Positions 49,571 to 62,065 of a stretch of 64,000 bases of DNA are shown in pieces. Within the stretch, counting starts at the first letter, position 1. Each line of letters begins with the position of its first letter. The notes under the pieces are model-generated. The model searched no databases. It had not been told where the DNA came from and saw only the letters and a program-made list of their open reading frames with translations. The stretch is from Lunularia cruciata. Its lineage: Eukaryota; Streptophyta; Marchantiopsida; Lunulariales; Lunulariaceae. The translations under genes were made by a program, and so were the position numbers. The stretch spans positions 27,342,001 to 27,406,000 of the forward strand of contig OX419760.1 of assembly GCA_948567375.1 (NCBI GenBank), written 5' to 3'.

Positions 49571-50451
49571 TCTCTTGTCTCTTTCTCACTTATAGTATAT
49601 TGGTTAAAAAGCGACCCCCTAGAAAATAGAAAAAAGCGAGAAGACCCAATAGTATATTGGTTTACTTTCGACATGCATCTAGATCAGGCACATGCATGGA
49701 TGCAGATACTTACCATAACAATAACAGATATTGTATGATACAAAGTGATAAATTGTAGTGAATAGATTAGGCTCCTCAACATTCTCATACATAGTCTTTA
49801 GTATTTGGGATTCGGCCATCCAGTCAAATGACAACTATATGTGACATTATGAAGACATCATGTGGACTTGTTGTACCATAATACTCTGAAACAATGTCAC
49901 TCTTTACGAATAGAAGTGGCTACATAATCAGAGTGATTTGTCTCATTATGATTCTCTTACGAGGAAAGGGGAAAAAAAGAAAACAGGGTATGTGCTTCGG
50001 TCCCTTAGCTTCTCTTCTCTCCAGTGGTAACTTTCAGAACTACCATATTTGGAATCCGTACCTTCCTCTGATGGTTCAGGATCGCATGATCATACTGCTA
50101 CGGATTTGGAGGTTCTAAAGTAGACAGAACTAGACCTAATTTGTCGTATGAGTCGAGAATATTTTCAGACAGCTTGGTCTATGAACAACAATGTATCTTC
50201 TGAGTCATGATTGGAGGGGGGGTCTTGAAATCATGTCGTATGCGAAGTCTCCATGTTTGTTTTCCTCCACATCCCCTCATCCTTCATCTAAACACGCTTT
50301 CGTCTCTTTACTTTCTAGCTACTTCAAAAGAGCTACTATTAGCTATAACTTAGTAATTACAGACATAGACCGGATAGAGCACATAATACAAAAGAAACCC
50401 ATTGAAACCCTAATTTGAAGAAAAGTTCAGGATCCCTAATCACAACAAAGA

Positions 50452-50580
50452 AAGCGACCGCGTGTGATAACAAGAAGGATGGAAGACCCCACCAACATCA
50501 AGCTGTATAAGGAAAAGACATAGAGAGGAGAATGGGGTATCGCTAAGAGGAATCTGGCCTACAGCACCTAAATTACACAA
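50452..50580 (-). repeat. LINE 3'-end fragment, subfamily B
   Basis: On the minus strand it reads TTTAGGTGCTGTAGGCCAGA, TTCCTCTTAGCGATACCCC, CTATGTCTTTTCC, a GGGGTCTTCCATCC block, TTGTTATCACACGCGGTCGC. It shares its subfamily-specific words with the copy at 23331-23460. Confidence 0.7.
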
Positions 50581-52747
50581 ATCCGTTTACTAAATACCCA
50601 AATGCCCGTTACCAAGTTCATAAAAGATACAATTTTAAATTTATAGTGTTTTCTTTAAAATAAGCAAACTCCTACGGTTATCTTAAATAAGGGAAAGATG
50701 AAAAGAAGAAGCCCCTTACCTTGTATTGCGATGGAGCTTGGTTTCAATCCCTTTCCTTCATTTCTTCTTTGTGAGGGTGTCATGACCAAATTTATGCTAC
50801 AAAGTGCATGAGGTAGGTAGCACATTCTCAATCCCACAATGTACTACTGAGCTGGCTGTGAAGGATTTAAACCTTTTCGTTTCTTCTGTTTTGTATTAAG
50901 ATGAATAAAAGTGAATTCCACGTACAAATATAAACTAAATTATTTGTATTCTTCCTTTTCGTTATTCCATAATATTTCAAAATCTATATTCTTGTATTAA
51001 AACAACCATTTCATTGAATTCTACTATAGATGTCATTCATTCAGGATATAACGATAAAACATCTAAAGGAACAAAGCAATGGATAGTGGGTATGAAGTTC
51101 TTTTCTTCTCAAAAAAAACAAAGCATAAAATCATCTATATTGGTATGTAAATACTAATATAATTTAGTACCCTTTGGATAACTAAATATTTTCATTTGAA
51201 TAATCAACCTTGCTTGAAATAATTTTATATATATTAAGTATGGGTAACTCAAGAAAAGTTACAACTTACAAGCTTCATATATTTTTATTCATTTTATTTG
51301 AGATAATTTCATTTCAATAGAAGGTTTAATAATCATCAATTGAACTAGATAATTCAATATAATAAATGCATAAAGTAAATTCCATACATCTAACGATATT
51401 AATTCATAATTATATTGAATAAAAACCTTAAGAAATGTTAATCACATGGTTTCCCAGTTTCCATTTATTTTTACATTGTATTTATCTGATTTTTATATAC
51501 ATATTTTTATATTATTTAAATATATAGTATATCAAAGCTATGTTTAACAAGATTATTGAAATTAATTTGTAATATCAGTCTTCACATTAATAACCAAGCA
51601 CCACATAATATAACAACCCTCATTTCCATAGTATAACTTTAATCCTTTTGCTGTAAATTAGAATTTAAATCACATTATTAAAAGTCTACAATATGAATTT
51701 TGACATACAAATACTAATATTGATTTAGGTATAATTATAAAAAATAAGAATATTATTGGTAGAATAAAATTTATCTCTTACTAATATTATATCATTTGGA
51801 GAGTATAAGATAAAAAATTCTTTAAATCATGTATATATTTTTTAACCAGTATAAGAGAAGTAAAAACTTATTGATATTTCATAATTTCATCAATGAGAGA
51901 TATTAAAATAGCATCAAATTTGTAATTTCTCCAATAAAATGTCAATAAATTGAACAAAATATAATCAAAGGAGATAATTTGATAATACATGTTTTTAAAA
52001 GTATGTATCTGATCTTTTCCAATAACTTAATTTTGATCAGATGAAAATTTGGATCTCAAGTATTTTATATACTATTTGTGTAATTACTGAAAGGTGTACT
52101 AACAAATTTTTATTGAAGTAAATATATTACCATTACATACAGTACAAATAAAATATGAAAATTGTAACTACGGAGTGTTGCTCAATTACATAATAACTCG
52201 GTAAGAACGAGTTGATCACATGAGGATACGAGTTTGATGACTAAAAACTGAGATAAAAATGTCACTGTAACAATTGTCTACAATTTTGTATTTTACCTCT
52301 TATGTAGAGTAATTCCCAAAAGAGCGTAGTGTCACTACACCTAGTACACTATGAAAAGATGAATCAAAGGAATTACACTCATTACAAGTCCAATCAAATT
52401 TGTTTGTGAATATGATGGTCCATTTGTAACAAAGTTCACTTCACCTTGAAATTTCCCTATCTTCCTCTAGTATGAATGGATTCTGAGTTGATATCAGAAA
52501 GACACTCATGTATGTTAAAATTCTTGTTCCTCTCATGAAGTTCATGGTTGTATGAGTTTAGAAGTATTATGGAGTTCTACGAGTAGTATCATAGAATGTG
52601 CATACAAAGAGTGAACATGATCCTCCAATTGTCCAATCACCTTGATTACTATAGTTGAGAAGTAATTTTATACCCTTCCCAAAAAGGTAGAACATGACTC
52701 CATAGGAATCCAAGATGGATCATGTTGCTTAATCTCTTGATCTCGTG
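50581..52747. other. Long AT-rich stretch
   Basis: No gene is recognised. About 50920-52170 is extremely AT-rich, with runs such as TATATATTAAGTATGG and TTTTTATATTATTTAAATAT and no open frame of note. It resembles the island at 10850-12250 in composition but no shared words were seen. It may be decayed transposon sequence or a matrix-attachment-like region. Confidence 0.45.
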
Positions 52748-53093
52748 TTACTATACAAGACCAAAGACCTATGTAGCCTATCTTTGGATTGTCTTTGACT
52801 TCTTTAGAGTAACTAGAGATGGATACTCTAGGCTCACACAAATGATACTCCTCACTCAAGTGTTTATGCTCCCATGTCAAGATTCTTCACATTTACTCAA
52901 TTAAGCTTAAAGTCATCTATTTACTATACGAGACCAAAGACCTATGTAGCCTATCTTTGGATTGTCCCTGACTTCTTTAGAGCAACTAGAGATGAATACT
53001 CCAGTCCCACACAAATGTTTCCTTCACTCACTCTAAGTGTTTATGCTCCTATGTCAAAATTCTTCACATTTACTCAATTAAGCATATAGTCAT
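52748..53093. repeat. 173-bp tandem duplication
   Basis: A unit starting TTACTATACAAGACCAAAG at 52748 recurs as TTACTATACGAGACCAAAG at 52921. Both continue through CCTATGTAGCCTATCTTTGG and end with CACATTTACTCAATTAAGC. The copies differ by scattered substitutions and a small length change. On the minus strand the units read as related peptides (EHKHL, then KDNPKIGYIGLWS) interrupted by stops, suggesting duplicated remains of a transposon coding region. Confidence 0.85.
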
Positions 53094-55486
53094 CCATTCA
53101 TACAAAGTGCAAACAAATATGCATATACCAACTCAACGGTTTTGATTGCATAAACGTCATTTGTTGCAAAATAAGGATGCATTGAATGAACTCAATGAAC
53201 AGTAGGCCAAAGCCTTTTATACATGACCTACATAGATGCCAAAGAGATCTAGTGGCTACAATGCATTGGAAATCTCCTATTTATATTTATAGCACTACTT
53301 GCTTATCTTATATTGTCACTTATCTTATCCTAATCAAGTCTTAAGTAGGTATGGTTCACATGGAACAACTACCTCAACATCATGTCTTGTTGTATACTGT
53401 TATTTTTTCAGATGATATGCTAACACAAGATCTTTGTATGGTAGCCTAACTAACTATGTACAAAGTATATACAAATACTAAGAGTCTTGAGCTATGACAA
53501 CAAAAGCAACCCTATCCTACCTATAAGATGGATCATAATCAATCTATACAAATTTTGTTGTTGCTTGTTTTGAATGAAGTTTCCAAAGCTTGTTCAGTAT
53601 GAAGTCATTATGATAATCTTGTACAAATTGTTATTCATCTACTCAAAGATTTGGTAGTGCCTGCAACAAATTACCATCTCCTTTGCAGATTTGAATGAAT
53701 TTTACAACCTCCTTCTTGTAACTACCCACTTCTCATGTAAAATTGGTCTTTGTTTCTTGGAACTTGGAGGCGGTATGGGTGAATAGCTTGATAGATAGCG
53801 CCTTGGGTTGGTAGTGTGTATAGACCTTTCTCTTTGATGCATTGATTTGCATCTTGAGGTCCTCCAATTTCATAAGTTGTGGCTATTCAACTACTATTTG
53901 TTCCAATTGATGAAGAAGTTAAGTAACAATGTGCCTTATTTTCATAAGTAGACCTGCTTGTTTATTGTCCAAGTTTGTATGATCAGTTTGGGGCTCCTTT
54001 GTCAGTTCATCATAAACCTTTGTTCTTAGCTTGTCTTCTTTCTCTCATTGGCACATCATAGTGAGCTCTTGCATACAAAGGTCCATAATCCCCTTGTAAT
54101 TCCTGTAGTATGCTTTGGTTGCAATTATCTTGGCTTGGCCTCTTCTAACTCCCTTTGTATTGACACCACATCTTTGTCTTGTGCTCACAGTTGATCTTCA
54201 TGATAGGTTTGTTGTTGGAAAACCTTGTTGTTGAGTGCATTGACTTCTACTTTAAAACATTGTAAGACTACCTCATTTTTCTCATGTTGTGCTTGTTCTT
54301 CCATTTGAAACTTCTTTAGCATTCTATCTTTCTCTTGGGAATTGTTTACTTCTTCCTCAAACTTTTTATGTGCTTTATTTAACTCACTCTGAAGGAGTGC
54401 ACTCTCCTTTGCAATCATTTGAGCAAGCTTGTGCATGTGTCACATGAGTGTTGCCTTTCATTAATAGAAGGGTCAAGTTCCCAATAAGAGGGCATGCATT
54501 CCTCCAAGGCCTCTATTTTTAGCATCACCATATTAATAGTGTATATTGCAATCAACCATAAGAGTTGAGTTGGTATTGCATTTTAAGCATTGTAGGATGT
54601 CTTCTGTAGTGTTAGTAGTATTTTTTTATTCATCAATGTTTGGCTATTGATCCATAGGGTGATCTTGAGGATCTTTCTCCATATCCTTGTATGTTTTGGC
54701 CATATAATTGTCAATATATGCATTTTTTTCATTGTGTAGTCATCCTCCCATGGACTCCTCTTCCATCAGCTTGAGGACTTCAATCTTTATGAGTGGTTCT
54801 TTTTTTGGACCATGTTCTTCATTAACAAGGTTGGTTCATTTGCATGGGTCTTGGTATCAAGCTCCCTATGTGATGACTTGGCTTTGTTACCTAGTGCTCT
54901 TAAGATGAAGTTAAGGATTATTTTTGCTACCTTTCACACAAGTTGGACATAAGAGCCTCCTCCTCCTCATCCAGCTGTGGTGTTCTCCTTGGCCGCAGAT
55001 CTACACTAGTCCTTGTTCTTGTTTGTTGTAAAAAACAACTATACTTTGTCTTAAGGATCCCTAATTACTACTTTGCCAAGTAATGATATCCAAGTGAAAG
55101 AACTTATCGCGCAATCTTTCATTATTTACCAAAGTAGCCTTTTTATAACAATATTGAGTTTACGAACAAGTTAGTCAAGACTAATGAAGTAGAAAATAGG
55201 CCAAATTAGCCAAGAATTAAATAAAATATTCTAGAAGTATATTGGAAGCTTCTTTGTATCTTCCAATTATTTAGGCAATGTATATGCCAAGTGGAAAATT
55301 CTAGGAGGAAGCTTATGGCTTGTATGCATGTATGTAGCTTGTATACAAAGTAGGTGGCTTTTAGAAGGAAACTTCTTGGGAAATTTCCTAACTAGCTTAG
55401 CTTGCATGCCAAGTACGTGATCTCAATTAACTTAACTTGCATTCCATGAAAACAACTTTTAGGAAGCTCCTCAGGAGTCTTGAATG
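53094..55486. other. AT-rich flank of the gypsy element
   Basis: No intact gene is seen. A minus-strand coiled-coil fragment at 54185-54436 is listed separately. The rest holds short unrelated open frames. The region resembles decayed retroelement or gene remains that predate the gypsy insertion, but no family could be named. Confidence 0.4.
54185..54436 (-). pseudogene. Coiled-coil protein fragment
   Basis: Eighty-three codons on the minus strand encode a charged, Glu/Lys/Gln-rich sequence (for example AHKKFEEEVNNSQEKDRML) with heptad-like spacing of Leu, Met and Phe, typical of a long coiled coil. A stop directly precedes its first Met. The frame ends at 54185, after which more charged coding-like sequence continues with stops (about 54120-54180). 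It may come from a structural gene or a retroelement gag. I do not recognise the family. Confidence 0.4.
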
Positions 55487-56223
55487 TGTAATACTCCGAG
55501 GACAAGAGAAGAGAGGAAACACAGATTGCACACTCAAACATTTGATGCCCCAAGGGAGCACCATCTCTTTATTATATAGACAAAGAGGATCTCCTCCAAG
55601 GAATCTCCACCATAGGATTAGGGACATAGATAGGTGACATGTCAGCAAGCTCCACCCTTGGATTACTTACTTGGATGAGTGACCTGTCTGGTCTAGGTCC
55701 TATCTGGTTGGTCAAACAAGCTTTGACCGGAGGGAATCTTTTAGGGAATCTTCTTGTAGGAATCTCAGAATCATGTGAGTAAGGTACCGTTGGAAAGCTC
55801 TCGACGAGACAAAGCAAGGGGGGAGGCCAGCCCGGTCTCCATTAGAGGGAGGAGTCTACACATTTTCAAGACCTAATTCATCCGTTTAGGCCTCCAAAAT
55901 TGCCTTCAAAGATTTCAAGCATTTTTTGGTTCCTACTCTATTAGTAGAAGTCCCCTTTTGGTGATACCTCTTTCTGATCTGTTTAGTCCATCATGTGTTA
56001 CATCCTTCCAGATGTTACCAAACCAATTTCTCACCTTTAAATCATATGTCTAGCTATTGGTTCTAAGGTTCTCAAGTCTATTTCGGTTTCTGCCCTATTA
56101 GTAGAAGTACTCTTTTGGTGATACTTCTATCTGATCTATTTTGACCATCATGTATAACATCATTCTAGATGTTACCAAACCGAATTCTACATCTAGATCA
56201 TATGGCTAACCCTTGGTATTACA
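55487..56223 (-). repeat. 3' LTR of the gypsy element
   Basis: It is 737 bp, closely matching the 5' LTR except for a 35-40-bp block near 55820-55860. It contains two diverged copies of a segment starting CTATTAGTAGAAGT (about 55938 and 56096), a period of about 157 bp. Confidence 0.95.
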
Positions 56224-56238
56224 GACCTCCCTCCTTTT
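56224..56238 (-). promoter_or_regulatory. Polypurine tract
   Basis: On the minus strand it reads AAAAGGAGGGAGGTC directly before the 3' LTR, the place from which plus-strand DNA synthesis is primed. The chromodomain reading frame stops inside it, at 56237-56239. Confidence 0.8.
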
Positions 56239-59200
56239 AAGACGCAATGTCCTCATTGTGCAATGGTTGCTCAAATGCTTGCACCAACACCGGTGCATGT
56301 GCCAAATTGGCAGCGGGTTCCCAGGTTGCTTCATAGAGGGCGTAACCTTTCCATTGTACTAGATATTCCACCCGCGGATGGCGAGTACCACGCATGCGCT
56401 TTTGGAGAATCCGCTCCACTTCATATTCCTCTATGTCATCAATGACTATTTGACAAGGTCTAATGTCTTGTATGGAAGGACCTTGGCCTGATTGGGGAGC
56501 ATATCTGCGTAATAGGGAGACATGGAACACGAGATGGATCTTCATGTGTGGTGGTAGCTCAAGGTGATAGGCCACGGCGCCGATGCGACGAAGAATCGAG
56601 AAATCCCCAATAAAACGAGGTCTGAGCTTACGAGATCCAACTAATGTGAGGTTGGTTGTCGATAGCCACACTTGATCCCCAACATTGAACTCCATGTGCC
56701 TACGGTGTGCATCAACATACTGCTTTTGTCGATTTTGTGCAATCTGTAACCTGTGCTTGGCGCTCTCCACACCTTGTTGGATTCTAGAAACAAATGTGTT
56801 GACTGCATCCACCTTGGTAGTCACTGGACGGATCTTCATCAAGCTAGAAGGTGTGAAGGGATGCTCACCATACATGAGGGAGAACAAAGTGACCTAGGTG
56901 GAGGCATTCACTGAATAATTGTAAGCAAATTCCACCAACGGTAGTAGGGTGTCCCACCTCTCTTGCTCTTCTAAGGTGAAGTCGCGTAACATGTCTTCAA
57001 TCGTGCAATTAGCCCGCTCTGTTTGGCCATCTGTTTGTGGGTGGTAAGCTGTAGACATGGCCAACTTGGTTTTGAAGAAACCAAAGAGCGTTCGCGAAAA
57101 CAAATTGGTGAATTGGGTGCCTCTATCGGTGATGAGTACTCTAGACAAGCCATGGTGGGCAAAGACTACATCTAAGTATAGTTGAGCTAGTTGTGGAGTG
57201 GTCACCTCCTTGGTGGTAGGGCGTACATGAATCATTTTGCTGAACCGGTCTACAAAGACCACAATGGAGTCAAACCCTGAGGTGGTCTTGGGTAATTCAC
57301 AGACGAGATCCATACTCACTTGTTCCCAACGTTGGGTAGGAGTGGGGAGAGGTTGAAGGAGCCCTGCAAGAGCTTGATAAGAAGCTTTGTTCTGTTGGCA
57401 AAGTGGGCAGCTATGCACATAGTCCATCACGTTGTTGCTCATCTTGGGCCAATAGTAATGGCGCTTGACTGCATCCAAGGTCTTGTCCATTCCGACATGA
57501 GCTGCAATGGCCAAATCATGACATTCCGCTAGAATGGTGGTGCGTAATTCTGGGACATTTGGGATCCACAATCTGCCCTCCCAAAAGGTGAGTCCTTGGG
57601 TGCTGGTGACACCTTTGGACGATTGCGCTTCTACAATTTGTGGATCAGTTTTTGTAGCAACTAGAATCTCTTGCCAGAATTCAGGGTTAATCTTAACCTC
57701 TACCACCAAGTTGTTGGCCATTGGCATGCGTGTGAATGCATCTGCAAGTTGCTTCTTACCTTCCACATAGGTGATTGTCATGTTGAAGCGTTGTTGCCCC
57801 TCTGCCTACCTAATTTGGTGACGAGATAGATCCTTCTGCGTCTTGAGGTAGACTAGAGGTTTGTGGTCTGTCTCTACTACAAATGCCTTCTCGCCCAGGT
57901 AGAGCTTCCAATGCTTGGTTGCTAGAACAATGGCTAACTCTTCTCGTTTTATGGTGTGGTAGTTGCGCTCTATCGGTAACAACTTTCGAGAGAAATATGC
58001 AATTGGATGCCATCCGTCATGCCACTCTTGTTGTAGGACTGCTCCTATTGCTACGCCTGATGCATCTGTTGCCAACTTGATTGGACGTACCACTTCAAGA
58101 TTGGTGCATGTAGCAAGGCGGCCTTCAATTCTTGAAAGGCCAACTCTTGTGTAGTTCCCCATGTCCACTTCTTCCCCTTGCCAAGTAGTGCCGTTAAAGG
58201 TTGTGCAACCTTGGAGAAGTCCCTGACAAATCTACGATAAAATCCCGTCAACCCCAAGAAGCTCTTAAGTTGAGTCTGATCTTCTTGGGCACTCCATTTT
58301 TGAATGACCTCTATTTTATCTGTCAATACCTGAATGCCCTCTGCACTTACTCTATGCCCTAAGTAGTCTACTTCAGACTTGCCAAACTCACACTTTGAGA
58401 TTTTGGCGTACAATTGATTCTGTCTTAGAATCTGGAGGACCTCTTGTAGATGTTGTTTGTGTTCTGTCATTGTGCTACTATATACTAAGATATCATCCAA
58501 GAAGACGATAACAGACTTATCTAAGTATGGACAAAATATGTCATTCATTAGGCTCATGAAAGTGGCAGGCGCATTGGTGAGGCCAAAAGGCATCACAAGA
58601 TACTCAAAGTGGCCATACTTGGTTCGAAAGGCAGTTTTGTACACATCCTCCTCTGCAATTTGGATTTGATTGTAACCGCTCCGCAAGTCCAGTTTGGTGA
58701 AGTATCTCGCTCCATGTAGTTGATCAAATAGGTCATCCATGCGAGGTAAGGGGTATTTGTTCTTCACTGTTTGCTGATTGAGACCTCGATAGTCAATGCA
58801 CATGCGCATTGTACCAACCTTCTTCTTCACAAACAAGACAGGGGCCCCATATGGGGATACGCTAGGTTGGATGAACCCTTTCTGTAGCATCTCCTCAATT
58901 TAAGTCTTACACTCCTCCAACTCATGAGGTGATAGGCGATATGGGGCCTTACAAGGAGGTGTCTCTATTTTGTCATCTACTTGCCTTTTAGGTGGTAATC
59001 CTGAGGGTAGATCATCGAGAAAGACATCTTGAAACTCATCCACCACATCCTTCAATTTCTCAGGAATTTGTCCAACGAGTTGTGCACTCTGGACTTCTCT
59101 TATTAGACCCATAAAACATCTATAGGTCTTATAGATAGTTGTCGTCCCTACGACATATAGAGGCAGTTTCTGCCTGTGTGATTTTTCTTTAACCCCAATG

Positions 59201-60723
59201 ATCGACCATTGGTGGGTTCTCACTACTTCTTCCTCCAATCCACCATTGGGTTGTACTGCTCCATCCATGGCATGCCTAAAATTGCATCGTAACGGACTAA
59301 CTATATCACTCGCCACTCAATTGCTTCCTGATATTCTCTTGCAGAGAGGGTTACCCGTCTAGGTAATGATTCAATCCTCTCTGTTTGCCCATTTGGTAAC
59401 TCTACTTCTTCACTTCCATCTCTCTCTAGATCCATTCCCAAGCTTATTGCAACAGAGCGAGACAAGAAATTCTCTATTGCTCCTGGATCTATTAATACTC
59501 TCACTTGATTACCTTCTAGGATTCTATTCACGGCAATCAATTGTGAGGTTGCCTTTCGGGATCTTTGCGCATTATTCTTCTTCCTTCCCTCGCTTCTTTG
59601 CTTCCTTATTGAGCCGGTAAGGCTGCGAGGTACATTTACTGGTGATCTTTGTTTTCCAAAGTGGTTGCCACCTCCTCCTCTTCAATGTGCCTATCCATGT
59701 TGTTCAAAGATTGCCTGTACAAAGGCCGAGGGCCTCTAGGGAAACAAGTGCGACAATTGGTAGATATGTGCCCAATATGGCCACAATTATAACAACGGCG
59801 TTGTTCTCCTTGAGTTCCTTCTCCTTGTGGGACTCCATCTCTTTGTTCTTCTACCCGTCCTCGCTCACCTTGAAGCGACCGTGCTCCTCAATCTCGGAAT
59901 CAAAGGTTGCCCAATTCCATCGGTATTGGTCCACCCATGTGTGGCATTTCTGCCCGATAATGTTGAGGTGGAAGCACTCCTTCACCTCCACCTAATGCTC
60001 CTGCTATTCTCTGCGCACAAGCAATAGCTTCAAATACCGTGCGAGGGTTTTGCACCATGACTTCTTGGCGAATCCGCTCTTTCAACCCTCGTTTGAAATT
60101 GTCAAGAGCCTCTGCTGGACTCATGTCGGTAATTGCAACTTGCAGATCCAGAAATGCCTCCACATACTCTTGTACGTATTCTTCTATCTCAATCCCCATA
60201 GTCGGGTTTGAGCCATCTGCACAGAATCCACCGATTGGAAATTCTTGAGCAGTCCTTCTTGCATTGTTGTCCATGTGACCTCCCTTCTCTCTGCCAGCAT
60301 GGATCGTTCCCTATCATCATACCATGTGAGGGCTTTATCGGTCAAGTACCCACATGCAAACATGCCTGCCGCATGCTCTGTGATCTTTGTTGAAAGCAAT
60401 CAAAAATATCAATTCATTCCCAAGATCCAATTTTCCACTACTCCCATCGTATGCTGCCCCTTGTAAGGCTCGATGTTGCAGGTCTTCTTCATCCAGAGTA
60501 GCAATGTGGCTTCATCGTTGATAGGGTTTGTAGGCACGGGTGCCTCTCCAAGTACTTCAGTCGTAGCTATTGGGTTTTGAGACGCCTCTTCTTCTTGCGT
60601 GGTTTGATCGTTCTTGAGGATTTGCACTTGACTTTGTAACGTCTCCATGGTCATCTTAATCTCTCAAAATTCATTCAACATCCCTTGCATTCCTTGCACC
60701 AGCTCTTGCAACTGCGGATCCAT
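56237..60723 (-). pseudogene. Broken gag-pol of the gypsy chromovirus
   Basis: Gag begins at about 60723, meets a TGA at 60664-60666, continues in shifting frames to about 59900, and has a CCHC knuckle (CYNCGHIGHISTNC, about 59745-59790). Protease (59540-59301) shows LIDPGAIENF, with DPG instead of the usual DSG or DTG. A frameshift follows. TAA at 58900-58902 precedes reverse transcriptase (58890-about 58100; FLDDIL at about 58486-58503). A frameshift near 58100 leads into RNase H (ATDASG; ETDHKPL). TAG at 57806-57808 precedes integrase, which has a zinc finger (CPLCQQNK) and the D, D, E core (VSMDL, ITDRGTQF, QTERAN). TAG at 56894-56896 comes before the distal integrase part and chromodomain (EYEVERIL, YLVQWKGY, ATWEPA, about 56290-56450). 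Canonical domain order gives high family confidence. No functional polyprotein can be made. Confidence 0.93.
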
Positions 60724-61311
60724 GGTTCCTACAACACCCAATTGCTAACGTCTACTTCAATACAGAGTCAATATAATCATTCTGGAAGGCGCATGAACTA
60801 TCAGAACTACCATTTGGACCTCAAAAGCTATCACTCGTTGATAATACTCTTCACCAAAATCCTAAGCACAAAATCTCTAAACATCACTTTTGGCCTCACT
60901 ACATAACGGATTTCTACTTGAGTGTTGAAAGGGAGAGGATTTGGGACATTCATATCCATATTATCATAAAAGAATGTAGATCATCAAATCCCACTCTCTG
61001 TCATATATCACCACAGGTAGAATCACCGGGTTTGGTGAATTCATCACTCTGTCCATGAATTCCGCACCAAAGTGATAAACTAGCGATACTCTCATTTGCT
61101 CATGCTGGATGTACATAACCTTGATGTGGAATGGGTTTGAGAATGGAAAGCTAGGTGCGGGAAATTGTCTCCCCGGCGCATCCATCCCATCCGCTCTCTA
61201 AAGTCCTCCTAAGTCTAGCGATTACTCTATGTTCTCCACCTCAAATTACTTAGTTTCAGTAATTCGTGATATTCCAAGAGGGGTGATCCACTCTCTTGGA
61301 CTAGAGCACTT

Positions 61312-61323
61312 GCTCTGATACCA
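61312..61323 (-). promoter_or_regulatory. Primer-binding site for initiator tRNA-Met
   Basis: The minus strand reads TGGTATCAGAGC, the sequence complementary to the 3' end of plant initiator methionyl-tRNA, one base from the 5' LTR. It marks the direction of the element and the site of minus-strand DNA priming. Confidence 0.93.
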
Positions 61324-61324
61324 T

Positions 61325-62065
61325 TGTAATACTCCGAGGACAAGAGAAGAGAGGAAATACAGATTGCACACTCAAACATTTGATGCCCCAAGGGAGCACC
61401 TTCTCTTTATTATATAGACAAAGAGGATCTCCTCCAAGGAATCTCTACCATAGGATTAGGAACATAGATAGGTGACATGTCAGCAAGCTCCACCCTTGGA
61501 TTACTTACTTGGATGAGTGACCTGTCTGGTCTAGGTCCTATCTGGTTGGTCAAACAAGCTTTGACCGGAGGGAATCTTTTAGGGAATCTTCTTGTAGGAA
61601 TCTCAGAATCATGTGAGTAAGGTACCGTTGGAAAGCTCTTGACAAGACAAAGCAAGGAGAGGGAAGGCTTTCTTTTCCTCTATTGGGAGGGAGGAATCTG
61701 CACATTTTCGAGGCCTAATTCATCCGTTTAGGCCTCCAAAATTGCCTTCAAAGATTTCAAGCATTTTTTGGTTCCTACTCTATTAGTAGAAGTCCCCTTT
61801 TGGTGATACCTCTTTCTGATCTGTTTAGTCCATCATGTGTTACATCCTTCCAGATGTTACCAAACCAATTTCTCACCTTTAAATCATATGTCTAGCTATT
61901 GGTTCTAAGGTTCTCAAGTCTATTTCGGTTTCTGCCCTATTAGTAGAAGTACTCTTTTGGTGATACTTCTATCTGATCTATTTTGACCATCATGTATAAC
62001 ATCATTCTAGATGTTACCAAACCAAATTTCACATCTAGATCATATGGCTAACCATTGGTATTACA
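61325..62065 (-). repeat. 5' LTR of the gypsy element
   Basis: It is 741 bp, starting TGTAATACTCCGAGG and ending GGTATTACA on the plus strand. Outside one variable block (about 61660-61700) it differs from the other LTR by only scattered substitutions. It carries the same internal duplication. Confidence 0.95.

Larger units (their letters stand above)
55487..62065 (-). mobile_element. Ty3/gypsy chromovirus-type LTR retrotransposon, full length but broken
   Basis: Genes are on the minus strand, so the 5' LTR is 61325-62065 and the 3' LTR 55487-56223. LTRs begin TGTAAT and end ATTACA. The primer-binding site TGGTATCAGAGC (initiator tRNA-Met) lies one base inside the 5' LTR, and a purine tract abuts the 3' LTR. 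Gag, protease, reverse transcriptase, RNase H, integrase and a C-terminal chromodomain occur in Ty3/gypsy order. Several in-frame stops and frameshifts make the copy non-autonomous. Flanking 5-mers GAATG and TATGT are not a target duplication. A TATA-like TATAAATA lies just outside at about 62075. Confidence 0.95.
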
